Shown here: positions 26,864 through 35,411 of the stretch, one piece after another
Layout of the letters: each line of letters begins with the position of its first letter
Position numbering within the stretch: the stretch's first letter is position 1
DNA from: DASXMT01 sp963803065
Lineage (GTDB): Bacteria; Actinomycetota; Acidimicrobiia; Acidimicrobiales; RAAP-2
Direction: 5' to 3'
NCBI GenBank assembly: GCA_963803065.1
Contig: CAWDKW010000003.1
Coordinates: 20,442 to 84,441 of the forward strand
DNA length: 64,000 nt
Made by a program: the position numbers and the translations under genes
The notes under the pieces: generated by a model
The model's database searches: none
The model's input: the letters and a program-made list of their open reading frames with translations, nothing else
What the model was told of the DNA's origin: nothing

Positions 26864-27313
26864 TCAGTCGGTGAAACCGCCGGGCGTCCTGCCGTCGGTG
26901 TACGTCCGGCGGCGGGCGATCACCCACCGGCCCTCGTGCTCCTCGTACTCGTCGATGTAACGGCCCCAGTGATCCAGGCCGTGGTTCATGATCACGGCGA
27001 AGTAGCTCCGGCCCGAGGCATGGGCCGGATCGACCAGATCGATCTGGTGGGTGGCCACGAAGTGGCGGATGTGGTGGCGGGCCTGTCCGGCGGCGGCCGC
27101 GTCCCAGCCAGCCTTGGTCCCGGTGAAGATGGTGGCGATCTGTTCGGTGCCCTCGAAGCGCTGGACCTCGCCGTCGGCTCCGACGATCTCCATGACGGCG
27201 TTCTCGGCGAACACCGACAAGACCTGTTCGAAGCGACCGGAATCACCATTGGCGTTGTAGCGCGCCACCAGGTCCCGGATGCTCTCTCGGGCGATCAGCT
27301 CCCAGAGCTCCAC
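26864..27313 (-). CDS. SnoaL-like (NTF2-fold) protein
   Basis: 149 residues. The N-terminal helix ARESIRDLVARYNANGDSGRF and the strand pattern ending WVIARRRTYTDGR fit the SnoaL_4 family. These are cofactor-free isomerases or dehydratases, or ring-hydroxylase beta-like proteins. GTG is the start, with GGAGG five bases upstream. It converges with the acyl-CoA dehydrogenase gene, the stops being five bases apart. A specific reaction cannot be assigned. Confidence 0.78.
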   Translation of the reverse strand: MELWELIARESIRDLVARYNANGDSGRFEQVLSVFAENAVMEIVGADGEVQRFEGTEQIATIFTGTKAGWDAAAAGQARHHIRHFVATHQIDLVDPAHASGRSYFAVIMNHGLDHWGRYIDEYEEHEGRWVIARRRTYTDGRTPGGFTD

Positions 27314-27395
27314 CGTTCCTCCATCCCGCCAAGAGAGTGAGCCCCCACAGCCGGGGCGCTCCGGATGGCCCCGGTGCCCGTCTTGACCGTCGCGC

Positions 27396-28616
27396 TCAGA
27401 GGACCACGCCTTTGATCTTCAAGTCCATGATGGCGTCCATGTCGAGCCCCAGTTCGCCCAGGACCTCGTCGGTGTGCTCCCCGTGGTCCGGGGCCCGGGT
27501 CAGGTCGGGCGGCGTCTCGTCGAACTGCAACGGGGAGGGGACCATCCGGAACACCGTCCCCGAGGCCGCCTCGACGTCGCGGATGTAGCCGTTGGCCAGG
27601 GCCTGGGGGTCCTCGAGCAGCTCACTCGGAGTCTGGACCGGGGCCCAGACGCCCTTGGCATCCAAGAGGACCTTCTTCCACTCGGCAAATGTGCGCTCGG
27701 CGAACATCTCGTCGAGCAAGGTGACGCACGCCGACCGGTTCTCGGCCCGAGCGGCGGCGTCGACGAAGCGGGGGTCCTCGGCCAGCTCCGGATGGCCCAT
27801 CAGGGTGACCAGGTCGCCCCAGTAGCGGTCTGATTCCAACATGACGAGCGAGAGGAACCGGCCGTCTTTGGTCTTGTACATGTTCACGATGGGGTTGGGG
27901 ACCTGGGTGCGGTCCCCCATGGGCATCCGGTCGATACCGAAGAGCCCGGCGGCGAGCGACGAGGCGCCGGTGGCCCACATGGCCGTGGCCAACAGGGAGT
28001 TGTCCACGATCACCGGCTCGCCGGTCCGCTGGCGGTGGTAGAGGGCGGCCGAGATGCCGCCGGCGATGGTGAGGCCGCCGATCACGTCGCCGAAGGCGGG
28101 CCCGGGCTGGCTGATGGGGTAGCTGCCGTCGTCGGGGTTCGAGATGATGTCAGCCGGGCCGCCCCGGCCCCAGAAGGTGCACCCGTCGTAGCCGCCCCGC
28201 TCGGCCTCGGGTCCCCGCTGCCCGTGCCCCGAGCCGCGGACGTAGATGATGTCCGGGTTCACTGCCCGGATGTCGGCCACGTCGATCCTGGCCTTACGGC
28301 GGGCCTGGGGGCGGAAGTTGGTCACGAACACGTCGGCCTTGGCGGCCAACTGCAACAACAGTTCGTGTCCCTCGTCGCTCTTCAGGTCCAGCCCCACCGA
28401 GCGCTTGCCCCGGTTGGGCAGCTCCATCATGTGGGCCACACCCCCCGGTCCCGTGGGCACCAGGCCAGAGGCGGCCAGACCCCGTTGGGGGTCGCCGCTC
28501 TCGGGGTGCTCGATCTTGATCACGTCGGCGCCCCATTCGGCCAAGATGGCGCCGGCCACGGGCACGTATGTCCACGAAGCCACCTCGACCACTCGGATAC
28601 CGCTCATGAGTCCCAC
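27396..28616 (-). CDS. CaiB/BaiF family CoA-transferase
   Basis: About 406 residues, class III CoA-transferase. SGIRVVEVASWTYVPVAGAIL opens the domain, with WGADVIKIEHPESGDPQRG, NRGKRSVGLDLKS and the catalytic Asp in GPAFGDVIGGLTIAGG. It moves CoA between carboxylic acids. The GTG at 28616 has GAGGGAG upstream and fits the family. The frame stays open to an ATG at 28763 through an 11-unit repeat, which would add a Gln/Ala-rich N-terminus of about 50 residues. Which start is used is uncertain. Confidence 0.87.
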   Translation of the reverse strand: MGLMSGIRVVEVASWTYVPVAGAILAEWGADVIKIEHPESGDPQRGLAASGLVPTGPGGVAHMMELPNRGKRSVGLDLKSDEGHELLLQLAAKADVFVTNFRPQARRKARIDVADIRAVNPDIIYVRGSGHGQRGPEAERGGYDGCTFWGRGGPADIISNPDDGSYPISQPGPAFGDVIGGLTIAGGISAALYHRQRTGEPVIVDNSLLATAMWATGASSLAAGLFGIDRMPMGDRTQVPNPIVNMYKTKDGRFLSLVMLESDRYWGDLVTLMGHPELAEDPRFVDAAARAENRSACVTLLDEMFAERTFAEWKKVLLDAKGVWAPVQTPSELLEDPQALANGYIRDVEAASGTVFRMVPSPLQFDETPPDLTRAPDHGEHTDEVLGELGLDMDAIMDLKIKGVVL

Positions 28617-28640
28617 AGGATGTTCTCCCTCTTCTTCTGC

Positions 28641-28739
28641 TGCTTGTTGTGCTTGTTGTGCTTGTTGTGCTTGTTGTGCTTGTTCTGCTTGTTCTGGTTG
28701 TTGTGCTTGTTCTGGTTGTTGTGCTCGTTCTGGCTGTTC
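28641..28739. repeat. Eleven tandem 9-bp units (TGCTTGTTG type)
   Basis: The units are TGCTTGTTG, TGCTTGTTC, TGGTTGTTG and close variants, perfectly phased over 99 bases. On the minus strand they read as tripeptides QQA, EQA, QQP, EQP or ERA, in frame with the CoA-transferase and without a stop. Confidence 0.95.
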
Positions 28740-28791
28740 ATACGTGTGACCCGTCGGGTCCATGCACGTGGCCCGGGCCCCGGGGCGGCGT

Positions 28792-28989
28792 TCAGTCCTG
28801 GAGGCTGATTGCGTCCTCCGGGCAGTTGTCCACGGCGACCTGCGCCTGTCTCAACTGGTCCGCCGGGACCTCGGCATCAGGGACGAGTAGGACGCTGTGT
28901 CCCACCTCGTCGCTGTCGAAGAGCTCGGGGACCAGGGAATAACAGCGGCCGTGCCCGGTGCAGCGGTCCGCATCGATGACGATTCTCAC
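28792..28989 (-). CDS. [3Fe-4S] ferredoxin (P450 partner type)
   Basis: 65 residues. The cluster ligands are Cys10, Cys16 (C-TGHGR-C) and Cys56 (DNCPEDAI). The position between the first two that would hold the extra Cys of a [4Fe-4S] cluster is His, so a [3Fe-4S] cluster is expected. Such small ferredoxins deliver electrons to cytochromes P450; a P450 is encoded at 38496. Its first 16 codons lie inside the duplicated segment. The GTG start is shared with the copy at 60737. Confidence 0.88.
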   Translation of the reverse strand: MRIVIDADRCTGHGRCYSLVPELFDSDEVGHSVLLVPDAEVPADQLRQAQVAVDNCPEDAISLQD

Positions 28990-30311
28990 GGTTGGTCATC
29001 CTATCCACGGGCCCCTGGGCGAGCACAGCTGTGCTCCCGAGGAGGGCCCGCTGGTACGCTGCGGGGCGGACACCACCCGCACAGGGGACACCACCTACAC
29101 ACGAGGGAGCTCACATGCCAGATGCCGTGATCGTCTCGGCCGTCCGGACCGCCATCGGGACCGCCCGCAAGGGCACCCTGAGCGAGACCGATGCCTCGGC
29201 GCTGGCCCTCCCGGTCATCGAGGAGGCCCTGGCCCGCACCGGGCTCGCCCCGGCCGACATCGACGACCTGATCCTGGCCGAGTCCCTCTACGGCGGCGGG
29301 GTCATCGCCCGCTACGCCGCCGTGGTCGCCGGGATGGACACCGTCCCCGGCCTCGCCCACAACCGCCACTGCGCCTCGGGGATGGCTGCGGTCCAGACCG
29401 CCTCGGCCTCGATCATGGCCGGCATGGACAGCGCCGTCATCGCCGGCGGGGTCCAGTCCTCGTCCACCTCGCCGAGGGAGAAGCGGCGCATCGTCGGCAC
29501 CGACGAGTGGGAGGACTGGATGTCCCCCTCCCACCCCGAGACCCCCGAGGCCCCCGCCTTCGACATGTCCATCACCGTCGGGTGGAACACGGCCGCTCGG
29601 GTGGGGGCGACCAGGGAGGACATGGACGCCTGGGCCCTCCGCTCCCACCAGCGGGCCATCGCCGCCATCGACGAGGGCCGCTTCGCCGAGGAGATCGTGC
29701 CCGTCAAGGTGACGACCAAGGACGGCTCGGCCGTGGTCTTCGAGACCGACGAGCACCCCCGCCGGGGCTCGACCATGGAGAAGCTGGCCTCCCTCCAGCC
29801 CCTCCACCCCGAGATCGAGGGCTTCTCCATCACCGCCGGCAACGCCTCGGGCATCAACGACGCCGCCTCGGCCCTGGTCCTCACCTCCGACGCCTTCGCC
29901 GCCGACCACGGGCTCAGCCCCCTCGCCACCGTCCGGTCCTGGGCCTCGGTGGGGGTGGAGCCCAAAGAGACGGGCATGGCCCCGACCACGGCCATCCCGA
30001 AGGCCCTGGCCCGGGCCGGCCTCACCGTCTCTGACGTCGACCTGTTCGAGATCAACGAGGCTTTCGCCTCGGTCCCCATCGCCTGTGTCCGGCTCCTCGA
30101 CCTCGACGAGGACAGCGTCAACATCTCGGGCAGCGGCTGCAGCCTCGGCCATCCCATCGCCGCCACCGGGGCCCGCATGCTCACCACCCTCGTCTACGAC
30201 CTGGCCCGCAGAGGCGGCGGCATCGGGGTGGCCGCCATGTGCGCCGGCGGGGGCATGGGCTCGGCCACCGTCATCGAGGTCGCCGCCCGCTGAGGCGGGG
30301 CCGGTCAAGGC
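28942..30311. repeat. Segmental duplication, copy 1
   Basis: This 1370-base segment recurs in the same orientation at 60690-62060. By direct comparison I find three differences: one extra G in copy 2 near 29043, and two synonymous substitutions in the thiolase (29159 G to T; 29765 G to C). The left edge is inside the ferredoxin gene; the right edge is 18 bases after the thiolase stop. Confidence 0.95.
29115..30293 (+). CDS. Thiolase (acetyl-CoA acetyltransferase family), copy 1
   Basis: 392 residues. The nucleophile is Cys86 in NRHCASGMAAVQ. NEAFASVPIACVR, CSLGHPIAATGARM (active-site His) and the C-terminal CAGGGMGSA with the second Cys are intact. It should cleave 3-ketoacyl-CoA to acetyl-CoA, or condense two acyl-CoAs. 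ATG 29115 has GAGGGAG upstream. It is divergent from the ferredoxin and followed by an SDR. The protein is identical to that at 60864. Confidence 0.93.
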   Translation: MPDAVIVSAVRTAIGTARKGTLSETDASALALPVIEEALARTGLAPADIDDLILAESLYGGGVIARYAAVVAGMDTVPGLAHNRHCASGMAAVQTASASIMAGMDSAVIAGGVQSSSTSPREKRRIVGTDEWEDWMSPSHPETPEAPAFDMSITVGWNTAARVGATREDMDAWALRSHQRAIAAIDEGRFAEEIVPVKVTTKDGSAVVFETDEHPRRGSTMEKLASLQPLHPEIEGFSITAGNASGINDAASALVLTSDAFAADHGLSPLATVRSWASVGVEPKETGMAPTTAIPKALARAGLTVSDVDLFEINEAFASVPIACVRLLDLDEDSVNISGSGCSLGHPIAATGARMLTTLVYDLARRGGGIGVAAMCAGGGMGSATVIEVAAR

Positions 30312-30382
30312 CCGGAACCGACCTGGGGCCCAGGTAAGCACACGTACGTGGAGCCCGCGCAGGGTACCTGAGGGGAACGGTG

Positions 30383-31237
30383 ATGAGCTTTCTGGACGAA
30401 CGGGCGGCGCTGGACGGCCGCGTGGCTGTGGTGGTGGGCGGAGGCGGTGGCCTCGGCCGCGCCATTGCCACCGACCTCGGCGGCGCCGGGATGCGTCTGG
30501 CCCTGTGCGACAAGGCCGCCGATGCCCTGAACGAGACAGCGACCGATATCTCGGCCGCCGGTGGCGAGGTTGTGACCGGGGAGCTCGACGCCCGTGATCC
30601 CGAGGCACTCGGTGCGTTTTTCGTTGCGGTGGACGAGCGCTATGGCGGACAGCTCGACGTCCTGGTGAACGTGGTCGGAGGCACCTTCCGGCAGTCGTTC
30701 GAAGAATCGGGCCCACGGGGCTGGGACGCGCTGATCCGGACCAACTTCACCTGGCTCCTCCACGCCACCCAGCTGGCCATCGCCCGCATGGGCCCCAGTG
30801 GGGGGAGCATCATCAACCTCACCTCGATCGAGGGCCATCGCGCCGCCCCCGGCTACGCCGTCTACGCGGCGATGAAGGCCGCGGTGACCAGCTTGACCCG
30901 CACGCTCGCCGTGGAGCTCGCCCCCCGCAACATCCGGGTCAACACCATCGCCCCCGACTACATCCCCACCCCGGGGCTGGAGTCGATCCTGGTGGGCAGC
31001 GAGGAGACGAGGGCCCTGCAGCATCGGATCGCCACCCCGATGGGCCGGGAGGGCACCTTCGAGGACGCCGGAGGATGCGCGCTGTTCCTGGCCTCCAACC
31101 TGTCGTCGTTCGTGACCGGGACCACGTTGCACCCCGACGGTGGGGCCATCGCCTCCTCGGGCTGGTTCAACTGGCCCGAGGCCGGCTACTTGAACCACCC
31201 TCCCCAAACGGTCCTCGACCACCTGCTCGAGCCCTGA
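30383..31237 (+). CDS. SDR family oxidoreductase (3-hydroxyacyl-CoA dehydrogenase-like)
   Basis: 284 residues. It has a Gly-rich loop VVGGGGGLGRA, NVVGGTF in place of NNAG, TSIEGH, and YAAMKAA, where the catalytic Tyr and Lys are present. The C-terminal GREGTFEDAGGCALFLASNLSSFVTGTTLHPDGG is typical. The altered NNAG (NVVG) is unusual but occurs in 2,4-dienoyl-CoA-reductase-like SDRs. GAGGGGA before ATG 30383 sets the start. It lies just after thiolase copy 1. Confidence 0.83.
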   Translation: MSFLDERAALDGRVAVVVGGGGGLGRAIATDLGGAGMRLALCDKAADALNETATDISAAGGEVVTGELDARDPEALGAFFVAVDERYGGQLDVLVNVVGGTFRQSFEESGPRGWDALIRTNFTWLLHATQLAIARMGPSGGSIINLTSIEGHRAAPGYAVYAAMKAAVTSLTRTLAVELAPRNIRVNTIAPDYIPTPGLESILVGSEETRALQHRIATPMGREGTFEDAGGCALFLASNLSSFVTGTTLHPDGGAIASSGWFNWPEAGYLNHPPQTVLDHLLEP

Positions 31238-31239
31238 TC

Positions 31240-31287
31240 GCGCCGCCGGTCGGGTGTGCCGCCGGTCGGGTGCGCCGCCGGTCGGGT
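31240..31287. repeat. Three tandem copies of a 16-bp unit
   Basis: GCGCCGCCGGTCGGGT is repeated at 31240, 31256 (one change) and 31272, beginning two bases after the SDR stop. The convergent thioesterase gene ends 40 bases further on. Confidence 0.9.
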
Positions 31288-31326
31288 GGTGCCCCACCGG
31301 GCGACGGACCCACAGGCCGGGGTCGA

Positions 31327-32067
31327 TCAGTCGGCGGCCACCCGGGCGGTCACCAGTGCCGCCAGCCGATTGTCGTTGCCCACGTCGCGCACCTCGGCCC
31401 GTATCAGCCCGGCCCCGAGCGAGACGGCGGTCGCCCGTCCCGGGCCCTGCCGCACGGCGGTGAGGTACCGGGCGTCGAGGTCGAGGACGGGCCGTCCCAT
31501 GAGGGACTCGGCAGCCAACTCGGCCAGCAACGCCACAGCACCTCCCTGAAGGGTGCCCGAGGCCTGTTGGAGAAAAGGCCCGTGTTCGATCTCGGTCACA
31601 CCCGGCTCGAGGACTCGCACGCCGATGTGATCGGGGAAGGCGACGGGCATCGACCCGGTCGTCCGCATGCCCCGGATCAAGGGTGGGGCCATGTCCTGTG
31701 GGCGCGGCGAGGGCATGAAGGTGACATAGCTGTGCGCCACCAATTCGTGGGTCGCCGCGTCGGCGAAGCGGACCTCGGCCGCCACCGTGCTGCGGCCGAT
31801 CTTCACGATCTCGCCGGTCAGTTCCAATGAGTCGCCGCTCCGGTCCGACACGATCCGTACGACGATGTCGAGGGTCACGGCCAGCTGGGGTGCGGTGGAC
31901 AGGCAGGCCGGCACTCCGGCCGCGCAGTCGGCGATGGTGGCCAGGACGGACGGACGGGGAAGCGAGGACCCGGCCGGACGCAGGGCGTCGGTGATCGTGG
32001 CGTCTCCGAACAGGGTCGCCCCGTCCTCGGACAGGTCGAAGCCGAAGGGTATGTCGTTCACGAACAT
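31327..32067 (-). CDS. Tandem hotdog thioesterase-like protein
   Basis: 246 residues from the ATG at 32067, which GAGGG precedes by seven bases; an in-frame ATG at 32139 has no ribosome site. The first hotdog half has RPSVLATIADCAAGVPACL, where Asp is the likely catalytic residue. The second has ASGTLQGGAVALLAELAAESL. It is a third tandem-hotdog protein in this window, with the same two-domain design as those at 8350 and 9204. Acyl-CoA hydrolysis is the expected activity. Confidence 0.72.
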   Translation of the reverse strand: MFVNDIPFGFDLSEDGATLFGDATITDALRPAGSSLPRPSVLATIADCAAGVPACLSTAPQLAVTLDIVVRIVSDRSGDSLELTGEIVKIGRSTVAAEVRFADAATHELVAHSYVTFMPSPRPQDMAPPLIRGMRTTGSMPVAFPDHIGVRVLEPGVTEIEHGPFLQQASGTLQGGAVALLAELAAESLMGRPVLDLDARYLTAVRQGPGRATAVSLGAGLIRAEVRDVGNDNRLAALVTARVAAD

Positions 32068-32198
32068 CGTCCGGCCCTCGCCGATCGGGGGTGTTCTTGC
32101 CTCAGCCGTACCGGCACCTGGGTCGTACACTCGGGTCATGGGGAGGGGAGGTTACCGGGGCCCGTCCTTCGCCATCGAACCCGTGCTGACCGGTGGGT

Positions 32199-33419
32199 TC
32201 AGACCACCCCGGCCGTGCCCAGCGCGGTCAGCTCCTCAACCGTGAGCCCGACCAGGTCGCACCACACCTCCCGGTTGTGCTGGCCGAGGGCCGGTGCCGG
32301 ATCAGGGGCGACCGGCAGCCTTCCTTCGAGGCGGGGAAAGGGGGCCTGTTGGCGGAGGGGGCCGGCCACCGGATCGTCGACGGTGACGATGTCGCCCCGA
32401 GCGGCCATGTGCCGGTCGGCAAGGATGTCGGCGGCGTCGTAGATGGTCCCGACCGGCACCCCGTGCTCGATGCAGCGCGCCTCCACCTCGTCCGAGGTGA
32501 GGGCGGCCGCCCAGTCGGCCACCAGTCCGTTGATCTCGTCGGAGCCGGCCGCCCGCTTGGCCAGCGTCGACCATTTGGAGTCGGCGGCCAGCTCGGGGCG
32601 TCCCATGGCTGAGCACAACCTGGTGAAGTTGGCGTCGGAGCCGGCCACGATGCACACGTAGCGTCCGTCGGCGGTCGGGTAATTGTCGAGCGGTGCCGAG
32701 TTGGGCAGCCGGTTCCCCTCCCGACGGCGGGTCAGCCCGATCCGGTCCTGGGCGGCGATGGTCCATTCCAGGATGCGCAGGACGGACCCGTACAACGGGG
32801 CGTCCACCACGCCGCCCCGCCCGGTCCCGCCGTCGGGCCGGTCGCGCCGGTAGAGGGCCGCCGTTACCGCCTCGGCGGCGAAGACGCCGGTCAGATAGTC
32901 CGAGATGGTGACGCCGGGACGGACGGGTGGGCGGTCGGGATACCCGGTCAGGTGGAGCAGTCCCCCGTAGGCGATACCCATTCGGTCGAGACCGGGCCGG
33001 CGGGAGTTCGGGCCGTCTTGTCCGAACACGCTGATCCGGGCCCAGACGGCGCGCCGGTCGCAGTCATCGGGGCCGATGCCCCAGGCCTCGAGGGTGCCGG
33101 GCCGGAAGTTCTCGCAGACGACGTCGGCGTGGCTCACCAGCCGACGGAACAGGTCCTGGCCGCGGGGCTGCCGGAGGTCGAGGGTGACCCCCTTCCGGCC
33201 GCGGCCCTCGACCGCCCACCAGAGGGAGTACTGGGCCGAGTCGTCGTCGGTGGGGACGAAGGGGCCGATGGTCCGCATGAAGTCCCCGCCCCGAGGGTCC
33301 TCCACCTTGATGACCTCGGCCCCCATCTCGCCGAGCAGGCCGGCGCAGAACGGGGCGCTGATGCGGGTGCCCACGTCGATCACCCGGAGACCGGCGAGCG
33401 GGAGTGGTTCCTCAGTCAT
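32199..33419 (-). CDS. CaiB/BaiF family CoA-transferase
   Basis: 406 residues. LAGLRVIDVGTRISAPFCAG, GAEVIKVEDPRGGDFMR and GRKGVTLDLRQPRG form the CoA-binding lobe. The catalytic Asp lies in PGVTISDYLTGVFAAE. The C-terminal lobe has HNREVWCDLVGLTVEEL. It overlaps the crotonase gene (33412-34239) by eight bases, so the pair is co-transcribed and may act on one substrate: CoA transfer after or before hydration. Confidence 0.9.
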   Translation of the reverse strand: MTEEPLPLAGLRVIDVGTRISAPFCAGLLGEMGAEVIKVEDPRGGDFMRTIGPFVPTDDDSAQYSLWWAVEGRGRKGVTLDLRQPRGQDLFRRLVSHADVVCENFRPGTLEAWGIGPDDCDRRAVWARISVFGQDGPNSRRPGLDRMGIAYGGLLHLTGYPDRPPVRPGVTISDYLTGVFAAEAVTAALYRRDRPDGGTGRGGVVDAPLYGSVLRILEWTIAAQDRIGLTRRREGNRLPNSAPLDNYPTADGRYVCIVAGSDANFTRLCSAMGRPELAADSKWSTLAKRAAGSDEINGLVADWAAALTSDEVEARCIEHGVPVGTIYDAADILADRHMAARGDIVTVDDPVAGPLRQQAPFPRLEGRLPVAPDPAPALGQHNREVWCDLVGLTVEELTALGTAGVV

Positions 33420-34239
33420 CTCGATGCTCGGCGAAGACCTCCTGCATCGAGGACTTGGACTTGCGGGCAGCCAGCGCGTCGAGGGCGGTCGAGGTGTTGT
33501 GCATCCAGTGGTGGGCCATGAAGTGGTACTTCCAGGACTCCTCTTTTCCCATGAGCGTGGCCGAGTTGTTGATGGTGTCCTTCACCACCTGGGCGGTGGT
33601 CGGCGGCACGAGGGCGACGCGGTCGGCCAGCTCCCGTGTGCGCTCGGCCAGCTCGGCCGCGGGGACAACCCGGTTGACCAGCCCCAGACGCCAGGCCTCG
33701 TGGGCATCGATCGTCTCGCCCGTCCACAGGAACTCCTTCGCCTTCCGGATGCCGAGCTCCCACGGCTCCACCAGCAGCTCCACCCCGGCGCCGGTCATCC
33801 GGAGCACCGGGTTCGAGAACCTGGCATCGTCGGCCGCCACGATGAGGTCGCACATGCAGGCCAGCATCAGGCCGGCGGCCACGGTCGCCCCCTGGACGGA
33901 GGCGATGGTCGGCTTGCGGAAGGAGTAGAGGCGCTTGCACCGCTCGTAGTACATGACCTGCTCGTGGCGGAACTTCCCTTCGGGGGTCTCGCGCATCGGC
34001 ACCCAGGGGTCGTCGCCGGCCCCGGCGACGAGTGCCTTCAGGTCGTGGCCGGCGGAGAAGTGCTTCCCGGAACCGGCCAGGATGACCACGCGGACCTCGT
34101 CGTCGTCATCGGACACGTCGAGGAAGTGGTCGATGCCCTCGATGACCCGGGTGTCCTGGGCGTTGGCCACCTCGGGTCGGTTCATGGTGATCGTAGCCAC
34201 GTGGCCGTCCACCTGGTAGAGAACGACTTCCTCGCTCAT
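33412..34239 (-). CDS. Enoyl-CoA hydratase/isomerase (crotonase) family protein
   Basis: 275 residues. The oxyanion-hole segments are GSGKHFSAGHDLK and VQGATVAAGLMLACMCDLIVA. Around residue 145 the sequence is ARFSNPVLRMTGAG, so the usual P-E Glu of classical hydratases is not seen; isomerase, hydrolase or lyase chemistry is possible. The C-terminus is longer than usual, with a His-rich HFMAHHWMHN helix. It is first of a two-gene operon with the CoA-transferase. Confidence 0.83.
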   Translation of the reverse strand: MSEEVVLYQVDGHVATITMNRPEVANAQDTRVIEGIDHFLDVSDDDDEVRVVILAGSGKHFSAGHDLKALVAGAGDDPWVPMRETPEGKFRHEQVMYYERCKRLYSFRKPTIASVQGATVAAGLMLACMCDLIVAADDARFSNPVLRMTGAGVELLVEPWELGIRKAKEFLWTGETIDAHEAWRLGLVNRVVPAAELAERTRELADRVALVPPTTAQVVKDTINNSATLMGKEESWKYHFMAHHWMHNTSTALDALAARKSKSSMQEVFAEHRDD

Positions 34240-34534
34240 GCCCCTCTTCTCCTCGAGTCGTGCCCGGTCGGGATCACCGCCGGTCGCGGTGGCCGGCGCC
34301 CGGCCCGGGCGGGTGGGTCGGCTCGGCGGGCCTGGCCGCCCCTGCCCCAGAATGACGTTAGGCCAGATCCTGTCGCCGTCGGCTCAGGGCCCGCGGCCGA
34401 GAGCCGGGACGGCGGACAGGAGCTCACCGGGCCGTTGCGGAGAACGGCGGGTATCGAATCCGGCGGCCGGTGGCTATCGTCGGCACGGACCGTCCCGCAC
34501 GGGGGGCGGGTCGCTTCGCAGCGGGGGAGGAACC

Positions 34535-35029
34535 ATGCAGGACCACCGATTCGACTTCGTCGTCGACGGGACGCCCGAAGAGGTCTGGGAGGTCATCTGG
34601 TCGCGCACCCGGGCCGGGATCGAGACGGACACGGTCCGGATCGAGATCTACCACCAGGGGGACGACGAGGGGAACGGCCTGGTCCGGCACTGCCACTTCC
34701 CTGTTCCCCGGTACCTGCTCTCCGGGGGCAGGGCCCAGTCGTGGGAGTGGATCACCGAGGCGCGGCGCCCGGTGTCGTGGCGCTACGACGCCATCGGCAA
34801 GCCCCTGTGGTCAAAGGCGTCGGGCTGGACCCGGCTGGAGGACCTCGGAGGCGGAAAGACCCGCGTGTACTTCCGGGAGACCTACGAGGTGTTCAACCCG
34901 TTGATGCGGGCTCTGCTGGAGAAGCGGGTGCACGATTTCATATCCAAGGACAACGACCGACTGATCGAGGCCTCTTTGCACGCCTCGCTCCGAAAGCTCC
35001 ATACCTCCACGCCGGACGCCGGCCCCTGA
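34535..35029 (+). CDS. SRPBCC-like (START/Bet v1 fold) protein
   Basis: 164 residues. The N-terminal FDFVVDGTPEEVWEVIWSRT is the typical beta1-helix opening. The SWEWITEARRPVSWRYDAIG strands and a long C-terminal helix follow, consistent with the SRPBCC ligand-binding fold. The ligand is unknown. GGGGGAGGA before ATG 34535 is a strong ribosome site. It is divergent from the crotonase gene. Confidence 0.62.
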   Translation: MQDHRFDFVVDGTPEEVWEVIWSRTRAGIETDTVRIEIYHQGDDEGNGLVRHCHFPVPRYLLSGGRAQSWEWITEARRPVSWRYDAIGKPLWSKASGWTRLEDLGGGKTRVYFRETYEVFNPLMRALLEKRVHDFISKDNDRLIEASLHASLRKLHTSTPDAGP

Positions 35030-35411
35030 TCCGAGGGCCGAGCTGACGGGTCGGGCCCGGCTGCCCGCACTCGACATCGAGGCTGTCGCCGCTGGGCCGA
35101 GGGTGCGCGCTGGCTGAGGGACTGATGTGGTCGGTCGATCGCCCGGTTCGCCCCGGGCCTAGACGCGAATCACCCACTCCACACGGCGGTCGACGGTCGG
35201 CCTTCCGGGACCCAGGGTCCTGCATACCCTCGCTCGGTGTTGGGTAGGTCTCCAGGGACGGGCGAGTCCGAAGGAGGGACGGCGAGATCGAGGAGTCCCT
35301 GCGGCTGGGTATCGCCGCCGCGATGCACGTGACAAGGCGCGGGCTGGCCTGCGATGACCGGTACGCGATCGAACCGCTCCGTTCCCTTGTCCAGCTGCGC
35401 CCGACCGGGGG
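35030..35411. other. Intergenic region without recognisable features
   Basis: 382 bases between the SRPBCC-like gene and surE. I see no convincing gene, promoter or terminator, only the usual long GC-rich open frames. Confidence 0.5.
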
